NCBI GenBank assembly: GCA_009726125.1
Contig: WLIT01000011.1
Span: 1 to 44,246, forward strand
DNA length: 44,246 nt
DNA from: Actinomycetota bacterium
GTDB taxonomy: Bacteria; Actinomycetota; Actinomycetes; Nanopelagicales; Nanopelagicaceae
Reading direction: 5' to 3'
Shown here: positions 36,443 through 44,246 of the stretch, in pieces
Layout of the letters: every line of letters starts with the position of its first letter
Position numbering within the stretch: position 1 is the stretch's first letter
The notes under the pieces: generated by a model
Told to the model about the DNA's origin: nothing
The model's database searches: none
Seen by the model: only the letters and a program-made list of their open reading frames with translations
Translations under genes and position numbers: made by a program

Positions 36443-37903
36443 ATGAAATACGGGCTCTCAAGATGGTCGCTCCGTAATCGCTTAATTTTGTCGACGCTAG
36501 CGCTTGCAACAATTGCAATTGGGGCATCTGATTTTGCGGCAACGAATTCGCTCCGCTCTTTCCTTATAAGCCAAGCAGATAGCCAGTTAAATGAAGTCGT
36601 TCAAACTTCGATGTTGAGGCTTGATCGCGCGGGTATTGAGTCCGAAGTTTCTGGTGAAGAGAATGACATGAATACTCTTAGACCTCTTCGTCCACTTGGT
36701 GGTGTTCCAACAACAACTGCCGTAACACTCTTGGATTTGGAAGGCAACATTGTTGGCCAAGTCGGTGGCCAATTCACAAACTCAATTGATATCCAAGAAT
36801 TTCATAAGCTAACTCCTGCTGAAGTTGCTCTGCGAAAAGGGAAGCCATTTACAATTCCTGGCGCTGATGGCCAACCTGATATCCGCGCGATAGCAAGAAT
36901 TTTGCCATCAGGAATTGGCACCGTAGTTATTTCGGTTGCGCTAGATAGTGTTGATAAAACCCTAAAGGGCCTAAGGGGAATCTTTCTTCTAATTAGTTTG
37001 ATTGTTCTTCTCATTATTGGTTTTGTTGCAAGATCGCTAATTAAGTTAAGTCTCAAGCCACTTAGTAAAATTGAAGATACTGCTGCCGCAATTGCCGATG
37101 GCGACTTATCGGCCCGGCTTCCAGAAGTGAATTCAAACACTGAAGTCGGTCGACTAACCGGCTCACTTAATACGATGCTCTCTCGGATTGAAGAATCATT
37201 TGCAATCCGAACAGAATCTGAAAGTAAATTGCGTCGTTTTGTTGCTGATGCAAGTCATGAATTACGAACACCCCTCACTGCAATTCGCGGATTTGCTGAA
37301 CTTCATCGCCAAGGCGCTGTTGTTGGTGAAGAGAAAACCAAAGAGCTGATTTCTAGAATTGAGAAGGAATCAATCCGCATGAGTTCACTTGTAGAAGATT
37401 TATTACTTCTAGCTCGCCTAGATCAATCACGTGAGTTAACTATTGATCCCGTAGATATAAACCATTTAGTTAATGAGGCTGTGGCATCAGCACGGGCCGC
37501 AAGCGCGGGCTATGAAATCACAGTTACAACCACAAGTGATGAGGTTTTTGTGCTTGGAGATTCCATGCGTATCCACCAGGCTGTATCTAACTTGCTAGCA
37601 AATGCCAGAACGCATACGCCTGTGGGAACAAAAATTAGCGTTAGCGTTTCGCAAGATGATGATGAAAGAAGAATTAGTGTTAGCGATAACGGACCAGGAC
37701 TATCGCAATCTGATCAGATACGAATTTTTGAAAGATTCTTTAGAGCCGATCCGTCTCGAGCGCGCGTTAGCGGTGAGGGCTGTGGGCTTGGCCTAGCAAT
37801 TGTTGATGCAGTTATGCAGGCTCATAACGGAAGCGTTGAAGTTAAATCTGAATTAGGTAAAGGTGCAATGTTTATTCTGCACTTTCCAATCAAAGCTGAT
37901 TAA
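36443..37903 (+). CDS. Sensor histidine kinase
   Basis: A 486-aa membrane kinase partner of the upstream regulator. Membrane helix 1 (about 14-32), an extracellular sensor of about 145 residues, helix 2 (about 178-199), a HAMP linker, HisKA with phospho-acceptor His272 (DASHELRTP), then HATPase with N box ([13 protein letters not shown]), G1 (VSDNGPGLS) and G2 ([11 protein letters not shown]). Domain order is that of PhoR-type kinases; the signal is unknown. No ribosome binding site precedes ATG; ACTTCTTAA does. The end overlaps convergent dcd by 4 bases. Confidence 0.94.
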   Translation: MKYGLSRWSLRNRLILSTLALATIAIGASDFAATNSLRSFLISQADSQLNEVVQTSMLRLDRAGIESEVSGEENDMNTLRPLRPLGGVPTTTAVTLLDLEGNIVGQVGGQFTNSIDIQEFHKLTPAEVALRKGKPFTIPGADGQPDIRAIARILPSGIGTVVISVALDSVDKTLKGLRGIFLLISLIVLLIIGFVARSLIKLSLKPLSKIEDTAAAIADGDLSARLPEVNSNTEVGRLTGSLNTMLSRIEESFAIRTESESKLRRFVADASHELRTPLTAIRGFAELHRQGAVVGEEKTKELISRIEKESIRMSSLVEDLLLLARLDQSRELTIDPVDINHLVNEAVASARAASAGYEITVTTTSDEVFVLGDSMRIHQAVSNLLANARTHTPVGTKISVSVSQDDDERRISVSDNGPGLSQSDQIRIFERFFRADPSRARVSGEGCGLGLAIVDAVMQAHNGSVEVKSELGKGAMFILHFPIKAD

Positions 37904-38478
37904 TTAATCTTTGATTGGTGGAAATTTAGCCAAGATTTACTTGCGGTTGGCCCGCGTTGCCCTTGGTATCTCGAACCATAAAGCGCTGAACCATAAGGGT
38001 TCTCTGCTGGTGAAGAGAGTTTGATTAAGCAGAGTTGCCCAATCTTCATTCCTGGAAATAGCTTTACTGGAAGATTTGAAACGTTTGAAAGTTCGAGTGT
38101 GATGTGGCCAGAGAAACCTGGGTCAATAAATCCTGCCGTTGAATGCGTCAATAGTCCGAGGCGACCAAGTGAAGATTTTCCTTCTAGGCGACCTGCGATG
38201 TCATTGGGCAAGGTAATAACTTCGTAGGTACTGGCTAAAACAAACTCACCTGGGTGGAGAATAAATTCTTCATCGCCGGCGACTGCGACCTCGCGAGTTA
38301 AATCGGCTTGCTCGATTGAGGGGTCAATCACTGAATACTTGTGGTTTTCGAAGACCCGGAAGAAGCGGTCTAATCGAACGTCAACGCTTGAGGGTTGGAT
38401 CATTGCGCTATCGAAAGGTTCGACCTTTACGCGGCCAGCGCTGATTTCGGCCTTTATGTCACGGTCACTTAGTAGCAC
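37900..38478 (-). CDS. dcd: dCTP deaminase (probably dUMP-forming)
   Basis: A 192-aa trimeric nucleotide enzyme. [12 protein letters not shown] at the start, [36 protein letters not shown] with the catalytic Glu region, [10 protein letters not shown] and QGQRGPT at the end are nearly identical in pattern to the Mycobacterium enzyme, which is bifunctional (dCTP to dUMP). It supplies dUMP for thymidylate synthesis. The start is GTG at 38478 with TATAGG nine bases upstream and no ribosome binding site. The 3' end overlaps the kinase gene by 4 bases. Confidence 0.95.
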   Translation of the reverse strand: MLLSDRDIKAEISAGRVKVEPFDSAMIQPSSVDVRLDRFFRVFENHKYSVIDPSIEQADLTREVAVAGDEEFILHPGEFVLASTYEVITLPNDIAGRLEGKSSLGRLGLLTHSTAGFIDPGFSGHITLELSNVSNLPVKLFPGMKIGQLCLIKLSSPAENPYGSALYGSRYQGQRGPTASKSWLNFHQSKIN

Positions 38479-38540
38479 GGACAGACCCTATATCGTCCAG
38501 GCTGCTTGATTAAGTTACTGGCGGGTAGCATTATTGCGCC

Positions 38541-40364
38541 ATGAGCCACTACACCGCCAATCTGCGCGATATCGAATTCTGCCTCTTCGATCTACTCAAG
38601 CGCGATGAAATTCTAGGCAGAACCATCTTTAAAGATATCGACCGTGAAACTGCGATGGGTATGTTGGAGGAAGTTAAACGCCTTGCCGAGAACGACCTTG
38701 GTGATTCCTTTATCGAAAGTGATCGACTTGGCGTTGAATTCAATAAAGAGACTGGCGACGTCAAGTTGCCAGAGAGTTTTAAGAAGTCTTACCGCGCATA
38801 TATGGATAATGAATGGTGGCGAATTGATGCTCCGGTTGAAATCGGTGGCACTTTAATTCCAGCTTCGTTACGTTGGGCAATTGCTGAAATGATTTTAGGT
38901 TCAAATCCATCAGTTCATCTCTATGCATCAGGTACAGCATTTGCACATGTTGCATACGTTCTTGGAAATGAAGATCAGAAGAAGATGGCACAGCTCATAG
39001 TCGACAATGACTGGGGCGCAACAATGCAACTCACTGAACCAGATGCGGGCAGCGATGTTGGTGCTGGAAGATCTAAAGCAGTTGCGCAAAGTGATGGGAC
39101 TTGGCACGTCACTGGTACGAAAAGATATATTACATCGGGCGATTCAGATTTAAATCCAAATATTGTTCATTACGTCTTGGCCCGGCCAGAAGGTGGCGGC
39201 CCTGGAACAAAAGGTTTAAGTTTATTTCTAGTTCCAAAGTTCATGTTCGATTTTGAAACTGGTGCACTTGGAAAACGAAACGGTGTCTATGTAACTAACG
39301 TTGAGCATAAAATGGGGCTAAATGTTTCAGCTACTTGCGAGATGAATCTTGGTGAGAAAGAACCTGCGGTTGGTTATTTGCTTGGTGATGTTCATGAAGG
39401 TATTGCCCAGATGTTTAAGATAATTGAATACGCCCGAATGATGGTTGGGACAAAGGCAATCGCAACCTTGAGCGCTGGATACCAACAAGCACTTGCATAT
39501 GCGAAAGTTCGCGTGCAAGGTCCAGATCTAACTAGGGCTGCGGATAAAGCAAGCCCACGTGTAACAATAATTAACCATCCAGATATTCGTCGCTCTTTGA
39601 TGGTGCAGAAATCTTATTCTGAGGGAATGCGGGCGCTAATTCTTTATACCGCTTCAATCCAGGATGAAATAATTCTTGCAAATGCGGCAAAGGATTTAGA
39701 TCGAAGTAAGGATATGGAAGCTTTAAATGACCTGCTTCTTCCAATTGTTAAAGGCTATGGCAGTGAAAAATCCTGGGTCTTGCTCGGAACCGAATCGCTC
39801 CAAACTTTTGGTGGTTCTGGTTTCACCCAAGATTGGCCACTCGAACAATATGTCCGAGATGCAAAAATTGATACCTTGTATGAAGGAACTACCGCAATTC
39901 AAGGTTTGGATTTCTTCTTCCGTAAAATTATAAAAGATGGTGGCCGGGCAATTGGCTTACTTGGGAAAGAGATCGCAGCCTTCACGGCATCTGGTGGTGC
40001 GCTCGCTGAAGAGAAAGCGGCACTTGCAAAGACCCTTGAAGATTTGAATGCGATGATCGGAGCGCTTGTCGGTTTTGCAATGGAATCTCAAGAGGATGTT
40101 GAAAAAATATATAAGGCGGGTTTGAATACCTCTCGCTTGTTGATGTCGGTTGGCGAAGTAATTATCGCTTGGTTGTTATTGCGCCAAGCAGAGATTGCTG
40201 TAGCAAAATCTGCGAATCCAGGTCGCGATGCTGATTTCTATGCAGGCAAGATTGCCTCCGCAAAATTTTTCATTCGAACTGTTCTGCCTCACATCAGCTC
40301 TGAATTGAAGATTGTATTGAGCGAGACTGGCGAACTAATGGAGATTCCTGAATCCGCTTTTTGA
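38541..40364 (+). CDS. Acyl-CoA dehydrogenase
   Basis: A 607-aa FAD-dependent dehydrogenase of the large subgroup with an extra C-terminal domain. FAD-site motifs MQLTEPDAGSDVGAGRS (about 156-172) and WHVTGTKRYITSGD (about 181-194) and the catalytic Glu in DTLYEGTTAIQGLDFF (about 445-460) are present. It should oxidise acyl-CoA substrates in beta-oxidation, chain length unknown; no other beta-oxidation gene is adjacent. CATTAT lies six bases before ATG, suggesting a leaderless start. Confidence 0.93.
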   Translation: MSHYTANLRDIEFCLFDLLKRDEILGRTIFKDIDRETAMGMLEEVKRLAENDLGDSFIESDRLGVEFNKETGDVKLPESFKKSYRAYMDNEWWRIDAPVEIGGTLIPASLRWAIAEMILGSNPSVHLYASGTAFAHVAYVLGNEDQKKMAQLIVDNDWGATMQLTEPDAGSDVGAGRSKAVAQSDGTWHVTGTKRYITSGDSDLNPNIVHYVLARPEGGGPGTKGLSLFLVPKFMFDFETGALGKRNGVYVTNVEHKMGLNVSATCEMNLGEKEPAVGYLLGDVHEGIAQMFKIIEYARMMVGTKAIATLSAGYQQALAYAKVRVQGPDLTRAADKASPRVTIINHPDIRRSLMVQKSYSEGMRALILYTASIQDEIILANAAKDLDRSKDMEALNDLLLPIVKGYGSEKSWVLLGTESLQTFGGSGFTQDWPLEQYVRDAKIDTLYEGTTAIQGLDFFFRKIIKDGGRAIGLLGKEIAAFTASGGALAEEKAALAKTLEDLNAMIGALVGFAMESQEDVEKIYKAGLNTSRLLMSVGEVIIAWLLLRQAEIAVAKSANPGRDADFYAGKIASAKFFIRTVLPHISSELKIVLSETGELMEIPESAF

Positions 40365-40375
40365 TAGGGTTCGCT

Positions 40376-41293
40376 GTGCTAAAAAATATTCGCTATGAAG
40401 CCTTCTTAATTCTTGGCTCCTTATTCTTTGCGCTAAATAGCGTTCCTGCCAAGTTGGTTATGGAGAGCGGAATAAGCCCATTCCGACTCACCCAAATCCG
40501 TATCACTGGCGCATTCTTATTAATGTTTTTATATGTCTTTATCCGAAATCGAAAAGGCCTGCGTGTTGCAAGGTCTGAAATTCCAATGCTAATCGCCTTT
40601 GGTGTAATCGGTTTCGCTGTTGTAAATGGACTCTATTTTTCAGCAATTGAAAGGTTAAATGTAAGCGTCGCTTTAATTATTGAATTTTCAGCGCCAATCT
40701 GGATAGTTCTTTGGATGCGCTTTATAAAGAAGCGGAAAGTTTCAAATTTAATGTGGTCGGGGTTATCAATTGGTTTCACCGGTTTGTTATTAGTTGGTCA
40801 AGTTTGGCGCGGGCTAACTCTTGATGGCGTTGGCTTGATCTATGCCTTTGTTGATGCCTTTGCCCTCGCCTTTTATTTTGTAGTTGGCGAGAGGTTCGTT
40901 AAAGCGAAAGGCAGTGAAGTCACAATGGCTCTTGGCTTTGGTGTCTCTGCCGCATTCTTCGCAATTGTGATGCCTTGGTGGAGCTTCCCATTTGAAATTT
41001 TTACTAATTCGATTGAACTTACCGGGCGCTTCGCTGGTAACTCACTTCCTGGTTGGCTCCTTGTTCTCTGGGTAATTACTGGCGGGACCGCTGTTCCTTA
41101 TTTCTTAGTTCTCACCGGACTCAAGGGGCTTAACGCCGCGACCTCGAGCGTAATTGGAATGTTGGAACCGGTATTTGGTGGCGTCTTAGCTTGGTTCTTC
41201 TTATTTGAAAAACTTACCTTTATGCAATTTATTGGCAGTTGTGTTGTACTCGTTGGTATCTACTTAGCTGACCGCGCCAGAGCGAACATTTAA
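40376..41293 (+). CDS. EamA/DMT family transporter
   Basis: A membrane protein of 305 aa with about ten helices in two EamA repeats (about 10-140 and 155-302), as in RhtA/PecM-like exporters of amino acids or metabolites. I start it at GTG 40376 because AGGG lies six bases upstream; a TTG at 40361 would overlap the dehydrogenase stop and add five residues. The second repeat carries the GMLEPVFGGVLAWFFL signature. Substrate unknown. It follows the acyl-CoA dehydrogenase closely and may be co-transcribed. Confidence 0.9.
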   Translation: MLKNIRYEAFLILGSLFFALNSVPAKLVMESGISPFRLTQIRITGAFLLMFLYVFIRNRKGLRVARSEIPMLIAFGVIGFAVVNGLYFSAIERLNVSVALIIEFSAPIWIVLWMRFIKKRKVSNLMWSGLSIGFTGLLLVGQVWRGLTLDGVGLIYAFVDAFALAFYFVVGERFVKAKGSEVTMALGFGVSAAFFAIVMPWWSFPFEIFTNSIELTGRFAGNSLPGWLLVLWVITGGTAVPYFLVLTGLKGLNAATSSVIGMLEPVFGGVLAWFFLFEKLTFMQFIGSCVVLVGIYLADRARANI

Positions 41294-41295
41294 GG

Positions 41296-41301
41296 TAAAT
41301 T
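41296..41301 (+). promoter_or_regulatory. -10 element of a likely leaderless carbonic anhydrase promoter
   Basis: TAAATT followed by six bases (TCTACC) and ATG 41308. It lies right after the EamA stop, so the gene probably has its own promoter despite the short spacing. Confidence 0.45.
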
Positions 41302-41307
41302 TCTACC

Positions 41308-41802
41308 ATGGAAAACTTTGCAGATCTGCTTGGTGCTAATAAAGAATATGCCAACACATTTAAATCACAGGGCCTAAGTGGTGAAGCAAAAAAGGGTTTG
41401 GCAATTGTCACCTGCATGGATTCACGAATAGACCCACTTCATATTGTTGGCATGAACGCAGGGGATGCGAAGATTCTGCGCAATGCTGGTGCTCGTGTAA
41501 CTGAGGATGTGCTTCGTACCTTGGTTCTTGCAACTCATTTGTTAAGTGTTAATCGTGTTCTTGTTATGCCACACACTGATTGCAAAATGGCGAGTGGTGA
41601 AGAGAATGAAATCCACGCTGCAATCTTGGAGAAGTCTGGGATTGATACTCGCGGGATTGAGATTCGCACAGTTAAAGATCAGAGAAAAGCACTTATAACT
41701 GATATCCAGAGAATTGAAAGTTACCCTTTACTAGCAAAGAATGTAAAGGTTATGGGCGCAATCTTTAGCGTTGAAAGTGGAACGCTTACTCCTGTAATTT
41801 AA
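41308..41802 (+). CDS. Beta-type carbonic anhydrase
   Basis: A 164-aa protein with the zinc ligands of beta carbonic anhydrases: Cys36 in CMDSR (with the Asp38/Arg40 dyad), His89 and Cys92 in MPHTDC. Length and pattern (start ANKEYANTF, end SVESGTLTPV) fit the small Rv1284-type group. It interconverts CO2 and bicarbonate, supplying bicarbonate for carboxylations such as those in purine and fatty acid synthesis. The 3' end overlaps the convergent dnaB gene by 4 bases. Confidence 0.93.
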   Translation: MENFADLLGANKEYANTFKSQGLSGEAKKGLAIVTCMDSRIDPLHIVGMNAGDAKILRNAGARVTEDVLRTLVLATHLLSVNRVLVMPHTDCKMASGEENEIHAAILEKSGIDTRGIEIRTVKDQRKALITDIQRIESYPLLAKNVKVMGAIFSVESGTLTPVI

Positions 41803-43208
41803 TTATCTTTTACGAAGCTCTCGGCGTTCTGGGAATAACTTGGCGCCATATCGCTAAATCTTGCGAAGTGAAGTTGTGCGCTTACAGTTATGGTTCGAGT
41901 AGGTCCATTACGGTGCTTGGCGATAATTAAATCTGCCTCACCTGATCGGTTCTGTCCGTCATACATATCATCGCGGTGGAGAAGAATAACGACGTCAGCA
42001 TCTTGTTCGATCGAACCTGATTCACGAAGGTCAGAGAGCATCGGCTTCTTATCGGCACGTTGTTCTGGAGAACGGTTTAGTTGGGAGATAGCGATTACTG
42101 GAACATCGAGTTCCTTTGCGAGCAATTTAAGATTTCTAGAGAACTCAGATACTTCTTGCTGGCGGTTCTCAACGCGCTTACCGGATGTCATCAACTGTAA
42201 GTAGTCGATAACAATTAACTTCAAACCATGACGCTGCTTGAGGCGACGGGCCTTTGCGCGAATCTCCATAAGCGAGAGGTTTGGTGAATCATCAATAAAT
42301 AACGGTGCTTGTGAAATTTCACCCATGCGCTTTGCAAGGCGGCCCCACTCTTCATCTGTGAGTGCACCAGAACGAATATTATTTAACGCTACGCGAGCTT
42401 CAGCAGAGAGCATACGCATTGTGATTTCAGAGCGGCTCATTTCAAGTGAGAAAATAACTGAAGGATCACCGTTGTGAATAGATGCATAGCGTGCAATATC
42501 TAGGCCAAGTGTTGACTTACCAACTGCAGGACGCGCGGCAAGAACAATCATATTTCCTGGATGCAGACCATTAGTTAAGGTATCAAGATCTTTAAATCCG
42601 GTCTTAACACCTTCACCTTTAACGCCATTTGAAATTGCTTCAATTTCATCTAGCGCTGCTGGAAGTAGTTCGGAGAGTTGAATGTAATCCTCGGTTGTGC
42701 GGTGTTCGGTTACTGAGAAAATTTCTGCTGATGCTTGATCAACAGCATCATCCACTTCACCTTCACCGGAGTAACCAAGTTGAACAATCTTCGTTCCAGC
42801 CTCAACTAAGCGACGCATGATTGCATGGTCACGAACAATCTTTGCGTAATAGCCAGCATTTGCAGCGGTCGGAACAGAATTAATAAGTGTGTGTAAATAA
42901 GGTGCGCCACCTGCACGAGCAATGTCGCCACGCTTTGTTAATTCAGCCGCAACAGTTACTGGATCCGCAGGTTCGCCGCGACCATACAAATCTAGAATTG
43001 CATCATAAATAAGTTCGTGTGCTGGTCGGTAGAAATCCCGTTCGCGAATAATTTCAACAACATCGGCAATTGATTCTTTACTTAATAACATTCCGCCAAG
43101 TACACCTTGTTCGGCAATTAGATCTTGGGGTGGTGTGCGTTCGAATTCAACTGTTGCTGGAACGCGATTGTTATTGTTTCCGCGGTTGGGGAGTTCTGCG
43201 ATGCTCAT
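41799..43208 (-). CDS. dnaB: Replicative DNA helicase
   Basis: DnaB unwinds DNA at the replication fork. The 469-aa protein has the N-terminal helical domain (EQGVLGGMLLS...), Walker A ARPAVGKST (225-233), Walker B LKLIVIDYLQLM, and the C-terminal RSGEADLIIAKHRNGPT loop. No intein interrupts the usual insertion points. GGGAGG lies eight bases before ATG, a good ribosome binding site. It is separated from rplI by a terminator, a DnaA-box array and its own promoter region. Confidence 0.97.
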   Translation of the reverse strand: MSIAELPNRGNNNNRVPATVEFERTPPQDLIAEQGVLGGMLLSKESIADVVEIIRERDFYRPAHELIYDAILDLYGRGEPADPVTVAAELTKRGDIARAGGAPYLHTLINSVPTAANAGYYAKIVRDHAIMRRLVEAGTKIVQLGYSGEGEVDDAVDQASAEIFSVTEHRTTEDYIQLSELLPAALDEIEAISNGVKGEGVKTGFKDLDTLTNGLHPGNMIVLAARPAVGKSTLGLDIARYASIHNGDPSVIFSLEMSRSEITMRMLSAEARVALNNIRSGALTDEEWGRLAKRMGEISQAPLFIDDSPNLSLMEIRAKARRLKQRHGLKLIVIDYLQLMTSGKRVENRQQEVSEFSRNLKLLAKELDVPVIAISQLNRSPEQRADKKPMLSDLRESGSIEQDADVVILLHRDDMYDGQNRSGEADLIIAKHRNGPTRTITVSAQLHFARFSDMAPSYSQNAESFVKDN

Positions 43209-43240
43209 AGACCAAGCCTCCCAACTACCACTGACATCAC

Positions 43241-43260
43241 GAGATAAATACTGGTATCTC
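43241..43260. promoter_or_regulatory. Inverted repeat in the dnaB promoter
   Basis: GAGATA (43241-43246) and TATCTC (43255-43260) form perfect 6-bp arms, with ATAC/GTAT-type inner symmetry. On the minus strand the element contains TATTTA, a possible -10, about 40 bases before dnaB. It could be an operator or an mRNA hairpin. Confidence 0.35.
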
Positions 43261-43332
43261 TTGCTCTTGTGCGTAATTTAATAAGGTGAGGGTTGGGGGT
43301 GTTAGGTGTGAAGATTTTGATGTGTGTGAGCG

Positions 43333-43394
43333 TGTGGAGAAGTTGTGAAAAGCCGTGGATAACTTGTGCATAAGGGTGGATAAAGGGTGGATAA
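43333..43394 (-). promoter_or_regulatory. Helically phased array of six DnaA-box-like 9-mers
   Basis: Nine-mers related to TGTGGATAA (minus-strand TTATCCACA) start at 43333, 43344, 43354, 43365, 43375 and 43386, so the intervals are 11, 10, 11, 10 and 11. Five match 8 of 9 consensus bases (TGTGGAGAA, CGTGGATAA, TGTGCATAA, GGTGGATAA twice); the second (TGTGAAAAG) matches 6. All point the same way, toward dnaB on the minus strand. The average 10.6-bp period puts them on one face of the helix. Confidence 0.75.
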
Positions 43395-43479
43395 GTGAGA
43401 GAGGCAGCGCTCATACACGCTCAAATTTAGAGGAGAGGCTGTGGGTAAAGATTTTTATTTTTATCTCAATATACAAGAA

Positions 43480-43501
43480 GCCCGCCTCTTTCGAGACGGG
43501 C
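43480..43501 (-). terminator. Intrinsic terminator after rplI
   Basis: A 9-bp stem (GCCCGTCTC with GAGGCGGGC on the minus strand, one G-T pair) closes a GAAA tetraloop, followed by TTCTTGT. It separates the rpsR-rplI transcript from dnaB. Confidence 0.85.
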
Positions 43502-43519
43502 CTTTAAGAGTAAGAGATA

Positions 43520-43966
43520 TTAAATAGCTACAACAGAGATGTTGACGATGGCAGATATCTGACCTTGAAGTGAAACCTTCGCGGTGTACTTGCCAAGCTT
43601 CTTAATATGTCCAGCAACCTTTACGCGATGACGATCGATATCTAAACCAGTTGCAGCCTTAATGCCTGCAGCGATGTCCTTATCTGTCACTGAACCGAAT
43701 AGAACTCCGGTTGCGCCGACCTTTGACTTAATAACAATCTCGGTACTTTCAAGTGATGCTTTAATCTCTTTTGCGTGATCGAGGTCGCGAATTTCACGAG
43801 CGCTACGAGCACGACGGATTCCTTCAATCTGCTTCTCGCCACCAAGGCTCCAAGCGATTGCATTGCCGAGAGGCAATAGGAAGTTGCGAGCGAAACCATC
43901 TTTAACGGTTACAACATCGCCAGCTTGTCCTAGACCAGATACTTCACGAGTAAGAATAAGTTTCAT
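43520..43966 (-). CDS. rplI: Ribosomal protein bL9
   Basis: bL9 binds 23S rRNA at the base of the L1 stalk and limits frameshifting. The 148-aa protein has the N-terminal domain signature MKLILTREVSGLGQAGDVVTVKDGFARNFLLP (read in two parts: MKLILTREVSGLGQAGD then VVTVKDGFARNFLLP), a long connecting helix and the C-terminal domain with GVLFGSVTDKDIA. It lies 12 bases downstream of rpsR; a strong terminator follows. Confidence 0.97.
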   Translation of the reverse strand: MKLILTREVSGLGQAGDVVTVKDGFARNFLLPLGNAIAWSLGGEKQIEGIRRARSAREIRDLDHAKEIKASLESTEIVIKSKVGATGVLFGSVTDKDIAAGIKAATGLDIDRHRVKVAGHIKKLGKYTAKVSLQGQISAIVNISVVAI

Positions 43967-43978
43967 TTGTTATTCCCC

Positions 43979-44215
43979 TTATCGCGCTGTTGAGGTGTAA
44001 GGCAGAAGTGCCATTTCGCGGGAATTCTTTACCGCGGCGGCAATCTGACGTTGGTGTTGAGTGCATGCACCCGTTACTCGACGAGCGCGGATCTTGCCGC
44101 GATCTGAGATGTACTTACGAAGAAGGTTGATGTCTTTGTAATCGATATAAGTTGCCTTATCGCGACAGAAAGAGCATGGCTTCTTCTTAAACTTCTTCAT
44201 TGCTGCTGCCGACAT
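43979..44215 (-). CDS. rpsR: Ribosomal protein bS18
   Basis: bS18 belongs to the 30S platform. The 78-aa protein has the CxxC pair Cys14/Cys17 ([10 protein letters not shown]) of the zinc-binding type, then [19 protein letters not shown] and [15 protein letters not shown]. The start may be ATG 44215 or the ATG five codons later (MKKFKKK); neither has a strong ribosome binding site. It is followed by rplI in the standard rpsF-ssb-rpsR-rplI-dnaB order, so ssb is expected just beyond the window edge. Confidence 0.96.
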   Translation of the reverse strand: MSAAAMKKFKKKPCSFCRDKATYIDYKDINLLRKYISDRGKIRARRVTGACTQHQRQIAAAVKNSREMALLPYTSTAR

Positions 44216-44246
44216 CTTGCTTACTTTTGGCTTCGGCTTCAGCGTC
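44187..44246 (-). CDS. Possible C-terminal end of the gene upstream of rpsR (partial)
   Basis: From the window edge one minus-strand frame reads [19 protein letters not shown] then TAA at 44187, overlapping the rpsR start. Gene order predicts ssb here, but the tail does not end in the acidic xDxPF motif expected of Ssb, so this may be chance reading or a divergent tail. Confidence 0.2.
   Translation of the reverse strand, partial: DAEAEAKSKQDVGSSNEEV

Larger units (their letters stand above)
43209..43519. other. dnaB-rplI intergenic regulatory region
   Basis: This 311-base gap holds, in order from dnaB: its ribosome binding site, a 20-bp inverted repeat with TATTTA inside (43241-43260), an AT-rich segment, six phased DnaA-box-like 9-mers (43333-43394), an AT-rich tract (about 43450-43475) and the rplI terminator (43480-43501). 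No credible gene: the one long frame here is composed of the box repeats. Confidence 0.7.

Noticed and set aside
43205-43414. 69-aa minus-strand ORF overlapping the dnaB start by four bases
   Set aside because: It is made of the DnaA-box repeats and low-complexity flanks, matches no family, has no ribosome binding site, and its overlap with dnaB places the real dnaB ribosome binding site inside it.
43209-43519. Calling the dnaB-rplI gap the chromosomal origin
   Set aside because: The box array is suggestive, but dnaA/dnaN are not in the window and no skew data are available; reported as a DnaA-box array only.

Overview
The window looks like a streamlined, low-GC actinobacterial chromosome, most consistent with the freshwater Nanopelagicales (acI) lineage. 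That placement is inferred from gene content and order. Actinobacterial markers are a BldC-like regulator beside a conserved partner and DUF3073, a DUF5302 protein, an SCP_3 protein beside purF, crgA, a PASTA kinase/PP2C pair, and a block matching the Mycobacterium acs-nth-crp-ridA neighbourhood. Genes are packed extremely tightly: ATGA and TAATG overlaps are common, and convergent genes abut or overlap.

Region 1 (1-13.9 kb). tRNA-Asp and tRNA-Phe lie on the plus strand. Facing them is a minus-strand run of about 13.3 kb: fba, purA, purD, purB, purC, purS, purQ, purL, SCP_3, purF, purM, DUF3073, a 272-aa conserved protein, bldC-like and DUF5302. It encodes most of de novo purine synthesis plus the first committed AMP step; purN, purE/K and purH are not here. 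A possible 48-aa gene with a strong ribosome binding site lies upstream of fba.

Region 2 (14-25.8 kb). acsA, cvpA, a TlpA-like lipoprotein, nth, crp, ridA, DUF4177, yqeY, a metallophosphoesterase and a GNAT gene are followed by asd-lysC (entry to lysine/threonine/methionine synthesis, with an internal start for the aspartokinase beta subunit) and recR-dnaX. dnaX carries an A7 slippery heptamer followed by an early -1 frame stop.

Region 3 (25.8-28.3 kb). The SRP RNA and tRNA-Ser(GGA) genes are followed by a 1.3-kb segment bounded by an exact 21-bp copy of the tRNA-Ser 3' end. It carries one exported, degenerate M23-like protein. A paralogue lies just outside it.

Region 4 (28.4-41.8 kb). This holds an aldehyde dehydrogenase; a KimA-like permease fused to an OB-fold domain that is a separate gene in Mycobacterium; an aquaporin; PP2C, PASTA kinase and crgA; a PhoP-like two-component system; dcd; an acyl-CoA dehydrogenase; an EamA transporter; and a beta-carbonic anhydrase.

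Region 5 (41.8-44.2 kb). dnaB, rplI and rpsR lie on the minus strand. Upstream of dnaB is a helically phased array of DnaA-box-like 9-mers. Several unlinked genes share a TAnnnT-N6-ATG arrangement typical of leaderless transcription. There is no CRISPR array, integrase, transposase or obvious defence system.
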